From contig NZ_CP092535.1 of assembly GCF_022437945.1 (NCBI RefSeq), forward strand, positions 1,488,001-1,552,000: a stretch of 64,000 nucleotides of DNA, read 5' to 3'. Shown in pieces: positions 59,034 through 64,000 of this stretch. Both the position numbers and the translations under genes were made by a program. The notes beneath the pieces are model-generated. The model was not told the origin of the DNA, did no database searches, and saw nothing but the letters and a program-made list of their open reading frames with translations. The DNA is from Nocardioides sp. TF02-7 (GTDB lineage Bacteria > Actinomycetota > Actinomycetes > Propionibacteriales > Nocardioidaceae). Position 1 is the stretch's first letter. Each line of letters starts with the position of its first letter.

Positions 59034-60083
59034 TCATGCCGGCTCCGCGCCGTCGGTGGAGTGCCGGACCACCAGCTGCGGTTGCAGCTCGACCTGCGGG
59101 CGGGGCTGGCCGTGGCCGCCGCTCGCGGTCGCGGCGATCTCGCCGAGGAGGAGGGTGGCTGCCGTTGCGCCCAGCTGCTCCTGCGGTGTCCTGATGGTGC
59201 TGAGCGGGACGGCTGCGAGCCGGGCGAACTCGATGTCGTCGTAGCCCATGACCGCGACGTCGTCCGGGACCCGCACGTCGGCGCGCAGTCCGGAGCAGAG
59301 CCCGAGCGCGACCAGGTCGTTGGCGCCCAGGAGCCCGTCCGGCACATCGGACGCCGGGCGTCGCAGCAGCTGGCGGGCAGCGGCCTCCCCGCCGGCGACC
59401 GACCGCTCGGGCGCCCGCACCACCTCCACCGTCGCCCCGGGCCACGCGCGCACCGCGCGGGTGGCGCCCTCGAAGCGGTCGGCGAGCTGGGGCAGCTCGA
59501 GGGTGTCGGTCACGAACGCCAGGCGCTGCCGCCCGGTCGACAGGAGGTGCTCGGCGGCGACCCTGCCGCCGGCGACGTGGTCGACCGACACCGAGGCCTG
59601 TTCGGCGCTGCGGGCCCGGTGGGCGCACAGGACGCTGGCCATGCCGCGTCGCCGCAGCCGGGCCAGCTCGGGCTCCACGTCTGTGACCGGGGAGATGATC
59701 ACGCCGGCGATCCGTTGGCGCTCGAACAGCTCGAGGTAGGCACGCTCCCGCGCCGGGTCGCCCCCGTCGACCGCCGACAGCAGCTGCATGTCCACCGCGG
59801 CGAGGGAGTCGCTGATCGCGTTGAGGATGGCCGGCGTGCGGGCACTGGCCAGCTCGAAGGAGATGTAGCCGACGACCGGGTTGCGGCCTCGGCGCAGGCT
59901 GCGCGCGGCGTCGTTGGGCGCGAAGTCGAGGGTCTCGACGGCCGACCGGATGCGCTCGCGCGTGGCGGCGGACATCCGCTCGGGGTGGTGGAAGTAGTTC
60001 GACACCGTCGCGGGCGACACACCGGCGTGGGCGGCGACGTCCCGGATCGTGGAGGGGCTGGACGCGCCAGCGAGGTCGGCCAT
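59034..60083 (-). CDS. LacI-family transcriptional regulator
   Basis: A 349-residue repressor from ATG 60083. LacI HTH: STIRDVAAHAGVSPATVSNY, FHHPERMSAATRERIRSAVE, TLDFAPNDAARSLRRGRNPV. The periplasmic-binding-like sensor follows (VVGYISFELASARTPAILNA, GVIISPVTDVEPELARLRRR, SVDHVAGGRVAAEHLLSTGR, GLLGANDLVALGLCSGLRAD, VAVMGYDDIEFARLAAVPLS, TIRTPQEQLGATAATLLLGE). Start of an apparent lacI-MFS-rhamnosidase operon. An operator-like dyad lies 91 bp upstream, suggesting autoregulation; the effector is probably a rhamnoside or rhamnose. Confidence 0.96.
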   Translation of the reverse strand: MADLAGASSPSTIRDVAAHAGVSPATVSNYFHHPERMSAATRERIRSAVETLDFAPNDAARSLRRGRNPVVGYISFELASARTPAILNAISDSLAAVDMQLLSAVDGGDPARERAYLELFERQRIAGVIISPVTDVEPELARLRRRGMASVLCAHRARSAEQASVSVDHVAGGRVAAEHLLSTGRQRLAFVTDTLELPQLADRFEGATRAVRAWPGATVEVVRAPERSVAGGEAAARQLLRRPASDVPDGLLGANDLVALGLCSGLRADVRVPDDVAVMGYDDIEFARLAAVPLSTIRTPQEQLGATAATLLLGEIAATASGGHGQPRPQVELQPQLVVRHSTDGAEPA

Positions 60084-60173
60084 GGCGCGACCATCGTAGG
60101 TGGCACCTCCGTCGGCCCACCGGCGGTTCGTGCGGGACGGTCCGGCGAGGTGCGGGCCGGCACCGGCAGCGCG

Positions 60174-60187
60174 GTGAACCGTTCCAC
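60174..60187. promoter_or_regulatory. LacI-type operator upstream of lacI
   Basis: GTGAACCGTTCCAC, nearly perfect dyad around CG, between the lacI start (60083) and the orphan HTH stop (60245). Confidence 0.7.
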
Positions 60188-60244
60188 ACCCGCTGGCGTG
60201 GCTGCCTGCCGCGTCCCGCCGATCGCGTCGCCGGGCGGCCGGCA

Positions 60245-60469
60245 TCAGATGATGTGGCGCCGGACCGCCTCGACGGCCAGCACGATGTTGTTGCGGCAAC
60301 CCCACGCGTCCCGGAGGTGCGCGAGCCGGCGGCGTACCGTCCGCGGGCTGAGCCGCTGCTGGGCAGCGATCTCCGCGACACTCCGCCCGCGCGCCACCTC
60401 CTCGACCATCGCCACCAGCTCGGGGTCGAGCCCTCCGTCGCCCGACGTGTCGCCGTCCGTCGTCACCAT
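60245..60469 (-). CDS. Orphan LuxR-type HTH protein (74 residues)
   Basis: From ATG 60469. Acidic, Gly-rich start, then DPELVAMVEEVARGRSVAEI, AAQQRLSPRTVRRRLAHLRD, AWGCRNNIVLAVEAVRRHII. It is a free-standing LuxR/GerE HTH without a sensor domain, related in length and C-terminal pattern to the protein at 53067-53279. It lies directly upstream of lacI on the same strand, with an operator-like site 23 bp upstream of its start. Confidence 0.8.
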   Translation of the reverse strand: MVTTDGDTSGDGGLDPELVAMVEEVARGRSVAEIAAQQRLSPRTVRRRLAHLRDAWGCRNNIVLAVEAVRRHII

Positions 60470-60491
60470 GGGACCTCCCGCACCTGCTCTG

Positions 60492-60505
60492 GTGAATCGT
60501 TACAC
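60492..60505. promoter_or_regulatory. LacI-type operator upstream of the orphan HTH gene
   Basis: GTGAATCGTTACAC, a near-palindrome around CG matching the other sites of the locus, 23 bp upstream of the ATG at 60469. Confidence 0.65.
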
Positions 60506-60564
60506 AAGAATCGGCGGGCGGCCGCGGTGGAGCGGCGATTGTCCAAGATCGGCCGCCGGGAGAC

Positions 60565-61155
60565 CTACCGGCGGCCGCCCTGCGTCAGCTGGTCGAGATG
60601 GTGGGCGAGGACGGCCTTGAGGCGTTCCGGGGTGGCGGCGTCCGGACGGAGCGCTGCGTGCAGGGCGAGCCCGTCGATGAGCGAGAAGAGCCGCTCGCTC
60701 TCCACGTCCTGCTCCTCGGGTCCGAGGTCGGTCAGCAGCCGGATCCAGTGCTCCGCGGCCCCTCGAAGGCGGTCGTAGGCGTCGTCACGCACCGCGCGCA
60801 GGTGGTCGTCGACCATCGCGCGGGCCGAGAACGCCACCCACACCTCGTTCTCCGCCCTGCGCTCCTCGTCCAGGGGCAGCAGCTGCTCGAGCACGACCTG
60901 CGCCGCGGCCCGCGGCTCGTCGGGGACGGCGATCCCGGCCACCCTCGTCTCGACCCGGTCGATGACGGTGCGCATCGCGAACTGCAGCAGCTCGGACTGC
61001 GTGGAGAAGATGTGGCGCAACGAGCCGGCCGAGAGGCCCGCTTCGCGGGCGACGTTGCGCACCGAGGCCTGCTCGACCCCGTCCTGCCGGATCACCCGCC
61101 ACACCGCCTCGGCCAGCTCCCGGCGACGTTCGTTCCGGTCGACGATCTTCGGCAC
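60565..61155 (-). CDS. TetR-family transcriptional regulator
   Basis: A 196-residue regulator from ATG 61155: MPKIVDRNERRRELAEAVWR, the HTH QASVRNVAREAGLSAGSLRH and IFSTQSELLQFAMRTVIDRV, then a helical ligand domain with the TetR_C_6/BetI-like stretch ENEVWVAFSARAMVDDHLRA and ERLFSLIDGLALHAALRPDA. Divergent from the membrane-protein gene at 61277, with two matching dyads in the 121-bp spacer as probable operators. It is intact. Confidence 0.95.
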   Translation of the reverse strand: MPKIVDRNERRRELAEAVWRVIRQDGVEQASVRNVAREAGLSAGSLRHIFSTQSELLQFAMRTVIDRVETRVAGIAVPDEPRAAAQVVLEQLLPLDEERRAENEVWVAFSARAMVDDHLRAVRDDAYDRLRGAAEHWIRLLTDLGPEEQDVESERLFSLIDGLALHAALRPDAATPERLKAVLAHHLDQLTQGGRR

Positions 61156-61165
61156 GCCTGCTTCC

Positions 61166-61181
61166 TAGCACACGCGTGTCA
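61166..61181. promoter_or_regulatory. TetR operator 1
   Basis: TAGCACACGCGTGTCA, imperfect dyad 11 bp upstream of the tetR start; shares the TAGCAC half-site with operator 2. Confidence 0.6.
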
Positions 61182-61214
61182 GACGACGCCCTTCATCGAA
61201 CAATGACTGCGGAT

Positions 61215-61232
61215 TTAGCACAGTCGTGCTAA
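61215..61232. promoter_or_regulatory. TetR operator 2
   Basis: Perfect dyad TTAGCAC-AGTC-GTGCTAA in the tetR/membrane-protein spacer, 45 bp before the membrane-protein ATG. Confidence 0.7.
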
Positions 61233-61276
61233 CGTCCCGCTCTCCAGTACGCCTGTACCAGCAAACCGGAGCAGCC

Positions 61277-62317
61277 ATGGACACCGACGTCGACCGCCTC
61301 CGTCCCCGCCCACCGCGAGAAACACAGCGGCGCCGGCGGGTGCCCGGCCACTGGAGCATCTGGGTGGCAGCCACCGGTTGGGCGCTGGGCCACCTCCTCG
61401 TGATCACCACCGACGGGTCGTTGCCCTTCGACTGGCCGGCACGCAGCGGGGCGGACACGGCCGCGGTCCTGGTGGAGACCAACCTGGCGCTGCTCCAGGT
61501 GCTGCTGCTGATGAGCATCGTCTGGTGGCTCACCCGGCGTCGTACGGACCTCGACGTCGCCGCCCGGGCACCGGAGCACCGCCGTGCCGTGCGCGAGACG
61601 TGGGGCCTGCTCGCCTACGGCGCCGCCGGCCTGCTCGGCGGCTTCCTGCTCGCGCGAGCCCTCGGCTGGCATCCGTTCGGGCTGCACCTGGCCGGCACGA
61701 TCTTCGGCACGCACGCGCATCTCGACCGCGCCGAGGTCGTGGCGTGGGCGCTCTACAACCTCGTCGTCTACGCCGTCGTCCCGCTCGCCTACTTCGGTCG
61801 CCGCTACTCCACGATGGCGTTGGGGCTGCGCTCGACCTGCCGCCGGAACGACCTACTGGTCGTCGGGGTCGTCCTCGCCCTCGAGACCTGGTTCCAGATC
61901 GTCGTCCTGCAACCCGAGAGCCTGGACCTACCGCCGGGCGTGCTCGTCCGCGGCGCGGCCCTGACCTTCGTGCTCTACCTCCTGGGCGCGGTGCTGCCGG
62001 CGATGGTGTTCGTCTACGCGATCCTCATCCCCCGCTTCCTCCGGGTGACGGGGTCGGCGGCCGCGACGGTGCTGTGCGGTGGGCTCGTCTATGCCGGCCT
62101 GCACGTCTGGGACGCCTGGACCGTGCTCAGCTCACCGCGTTCGGCCGCGCTGTCGATCGCCTTCCTCGTCTTCACCTACCTGGGGCCGGGGATGATCAAG
62201 AGCTTCCTGACCCTCCGCACCGGCAACGCGTGGGTCCACGTGTGGGCCTACCACGCGTTCGCGCCGCACACGCTGATCGATACGCCGCACATCGTGCAGG
62301 TCTTCCGCATGCGGTGA
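61277..62317 (+). CDS. Multi-pass membrane protein, possibly CPBP-like
   Basis: A 346-residue protein from ATG 61277 (MDTDVDRLRPRPPRETQ); a start at 61226 would overlap operator 2. About eight hydrophobic helices, including WSIWVAATGWALGHLLVIT, LLQVLLLMSIVWWL, WGLLAYGAAGLLGGFLLARA, FVLYLLGAVLPAMVFVYAIL and VLCGGLVYAGLHVWDAW. The C-terminus GNAWVHVWAYHAFAPHTLID has the His-rich look of CPBP/CAAX-protease-like proteins, but I see no clear EExxxR motif. Function unknown; probably controlled by the divergent TetR. Confidence 0.75.
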   Translation: MDTDVDRLRPRPPRETQRRRRVPGHWSIWVAATGWALGHLLVITTDGSLPFDWPARSGADTAAVLVETNLALLQVLLLMSIVWWLTRRRTDLDVAARAPEHRRAVRETWGLLAYGAAGLLGGFLLARALGWHPFGLHLAGTIFGTHAHLDRAEVVAWALYNLVVYAVVPLAYFGRRYSTMALGLRSTCRRNDLLVVGVVLALETWFQIVVLQPESLDLPPGVLVRGAALTFVLYLLGAVLPAMVFVYAILIPRFLRVTGSAAATVLCGGLVYAGLHVWDAWTVLSSPRSAALSIAFLVFTYLGPGMIKSFLTLRTGNAWVHVWAYHAFAPHTLIDTPHIVQVFRMR

Positions 62318-63007
62318 GAGGTCGCGGTTGGAAGCTCGAACGTGTGTCGTGGAACGGTTGGGGCCGCCTGTCGGCATCAAACCGACCACCTGCTCACCCC
62401 TGGTGGTGGAGGTCGAGAACTGCGGAGCTCTAAAGGGCGCGTTCAGGCGTCACTCGGGTCCAGTCCGACGCCGTCCAAAGCGATGGCGGTCGAGAGAACG
62501 CGGCGAAACGTGCCGCAACACATGTCACTGAATCGTGCCGGCCTGCGGGCGATGCGGGATCGATCCCTATCGGTCCACAACGACGTAGAGACGCTCGTGA
62601 CCGAAGTCAGGCCATGCGGCTCATCGAGGTAAGCGAACGCCGCGGTCACTGCACTGACGCCAGCCCGTGGTGCGAGGTTGGCATCGTCGGACGCCTGTGT
62701 TTGGACACCCCTTAGGTTTTGGGGGCATGCGTCGACACTTGCGGCGGTATGACGCAGGGTCGCCCGGCGCCCGGCCCGACGTCGGGACAACCAGATTGAC
62801 TCGGGTCGTCCGGCGGCTGCAGAAATCGCATGCGCCCGTCTGTAGTCGAAACGGCTGATGTCCGGCCCTACCGCATCGTGGCAGGTTGTTGACCCAAACG
62901 GTCGCACGGATCAGCCCGCTGAAGACACAACCGGTTGCTCAGCAGCGCTCCTTGCGAGAGTGTCCTTACGCGAGCGACATCCAAGATGACGGCGGGGACT
63001 AAGGCTC
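62318..63007. other. 690-bp stretch without a supported gene, atypical composition
   Basis: Base composition falls visibly from about 62,330 onward, and the G/C third-position bias that marks coding DNA in the rest of the window is lost. Open frames exist on both strands (for example leftward 62907-62443) but show no recognisable motif, ribosome site or codon bias. No tRNA, transposase or clear attachment repeat was seen. Confidence 0.6.
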
Positions 63008-63790
63008 ATGGCAGACGAAGACGACCAGAAGGCGCCTGCACGGCGCAAGCAGGCCATCAAGCTCAAGTCAGAGCAGCGTTGGCTCGTCGGACTACTCGGT
63101 GCCGCCGGAATGGGGGCCGGCAGTGTCGCCACCTTCCTAGACGCTGCAGAAGTTGGCCCCGCCGTGATGATCGGCATCGGAGCGATCTTCTTCCTGATCG
63201 GGTTGGCTGGCGTACTCCCGACTCGACTAAAGATCGGGGATACCGAAGCTGAGTTCTGGCAAGAGGTCGGTGAGAAGGTCGGAGAAGTACTCGAACAACT
63301 GCCGCCACAGACTCGCGCCGAGGTGTTGGCCTCGATCGCCACGTCTGCGCCAGAAGCGGTGGGCCCTTCACTGCAGGCTGCCGCATACGACGAGATGATT
63401 ATTCAGATGGTCAAGGACGCCGTCGACGCCATCAACGCGAACCGTATACCCGAGCAACACGTCAAGGTCATTGTTCCGACCACCCGAACACCGCAGTTCG
63501 ATGTGACCGTGATTGACCCTCTCAACGGTGAATTGGAGATCGACATCAAGGGATACAGCAAACCAGCCGGCGCAGACGCTGTTCACAAGCTCGTGAGTCG
63601 CTCGACGATCACCGCCAACGTCGCGCCGAGATCGAACAGGCGGGCAATGTTGATCACTCGGTCGGGCATCAGCAAGTCCGCTAAGGCGGTCGCAGATCAG
63701 TTCCCGAACGTAGTGACCGTTGAGATCGCTGGCCCGGAAGACGGGCGCAAGCTCGTGAGCGCCCTCGAGCGGGGACTGACCTTCAACTAG
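63008..63790 (+). CDS. Two-TM protein with possible PD-(D/E)xK-like soluble domain
   Basis: A 260-residue protein from ATG 63008. Basic, charged N-terminus (ARRKQAIKLKSEQRW), two TM helices (LVGLLGAAGMGAGSVATFL and VMIGIGAIFFLIGLAGVLP), and an amphipathic segment (DTEAEFWQEVGEKVGEVLEQ). The soluble domain reads QFDVTVIDPLNGELEIDIKG, YSKPAGADAVHKLVS, AMLITRSGISKSAKAVADQF. The D...(E/D)xK spacing in FDVTV...LEIDIK resembles the core of Mrr/PD-(D/E)xK nucleases, but this is weak evidence. Codon use is less G/C-biased than in the rest of the window, consistent with transfer. No close neighbour gene. Confidence 0.7.
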   Translation: MADEDDQKAPARRKQAIKLKSEQRWLVGLLGAAGMGAGSVATFLDAAEVGPAVMIGIGAIFFLIGLAGVLPTRLKIGDTEAEFWQEVGEKVGEVLEQLPPQTRAEVLASIATSAPEAVGPSLQAAAYDEMIIQMVKDAVDAINANRIPEQHVKVIVPTTRTPQFDVTVIDPLNGELEIDIKGYSKPAGADAVHKLVSRSTITANVAPRSNRRAMLITRSGISKSAKAVADQFPNVVTVEIAGPEDGRKLVSALERGLTFN

Positions 63791-64000
63791 GACTCGTTCG
63801 TCCCGCAGGTAACCGCTTCGGTGCCGCGGCTCTACTAGGCACCAAGGAGACGCTCAGGCGCCTGAGCCGAACACCTTCCCATCGACCAGCACGGTCGGTC
63901 GAAGGCTACGGCGCTGCGTATCCGGCCGACTGGACGTGCCACACGCGGTGGAGTGACACTCCTGTTTCGCGAGCATGCTGGTTGCCAGGATTTCGCTTCC

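Noticed and set aside
62443..62907. Leftward 154-codon open frame
   Set aside because: No ribosome site, no recognisable motif and no coding-type third-position bias.

Overview
The window is strongly G+C-rich and reads as a chromosome segment of an actinobacterium. The closest fit is Nocardioides or another Nocardioidaceae/Propionibacteriales member. The reasons are the dnaX / 4.5S RNA / tRNA-Ser block, abundant GTG and TTG starts with GGAGG-type ribosome sites, many MarR, ROK, LacI, PucR and LuxR regulators, and secreted multi-domain carbohydrate enzymes. Only the last ~1.6 kb (from about 62,330) is visibly less G+C-rich and looks acquired.

Layout. 1-2,700: 5' part of dnaX, an array of 24-bp palindromes, SRP RNA and tRNA-Ser(GGA). 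2,870-13,000: housekeeping and accessory genes (secreted PLD-like protein, YibE/F membrane protein, MarR regulator, PatB-type aminotransferase, malic enzyme, secreted beta-propeller protein, SDR, UBP zinc finger, GNAT), with several short repeat arrays between them. 13,035-16,750: a FecCD-type permease, binding lipoprotein, ATPase and methyltransferase operon behind a Zur-like palindrome. 16,750-28,400: XRE/MmyB regulator and SDR, a NarL-type two-component pair, serine hydrolase, an Atu4866-like gene bracketed by two 64-bp palindromic repeats, PucR regulator with D-amino-acid dehydrogenase, DUF488, a divergent glucose-6-phosphate-dehydrogenase homologue and a sugar isomerase/epimerase. 28,630-41,080: a ~12.5-kb leftward operon of ROK regulator, sugar ABC transporter (ATPase, permease, binding protein), Gfo/Idh/MocA oxidoreductase, xylose isomerase, and a ~1,600-residue secreted ThuA/sugar-dehydrogenase/PKD protein. 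41,400-46,300: a regulator built from four Cro/C1-type HTH domains, a small membrane protein, and a flavin oxidoreductase pair with its divergent MarR regulator. 46,370-60,500: a rhamnoside-degradation locus with two secreted GH78 alpha-L-rhamnosidases, a two-component system, an MFS transporter, a LacI regulator and two related orphan HTH proteins; similar LacI-type operators tie it together. 60,560-62,320: TetR regulator and divergent membrane protein. 62,330-64,000: atypical segment with a two-TM protein carrying a possible PD-(D/E)xK-like domain.

A caution applies to the whole window. About half of the genes contain one or more single-base frameshifts, nearly always one extra base in a run of three to six identical bases (mostly G/C). 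They hit even dnaX, and reading continues perfectly in the next frame, so I treat them as sequencing errors. Each affected gene is annotated across its full length and the sites are listed.

How the parts work together (inference): the leftward sugar operon imports a pentose or pentoside-derived sugar and isomerises or oxidises it, while the secreted ThuA/dehydrogenase protein acts outside the cell. The rhamnosidase locus releases L-rhamnose from plant glycosides, with LacI sensing the product. No rhamnose isomerase, kinase or aldolase and no xylulokinase is in the window, so both pathways must be completed elsewhere.
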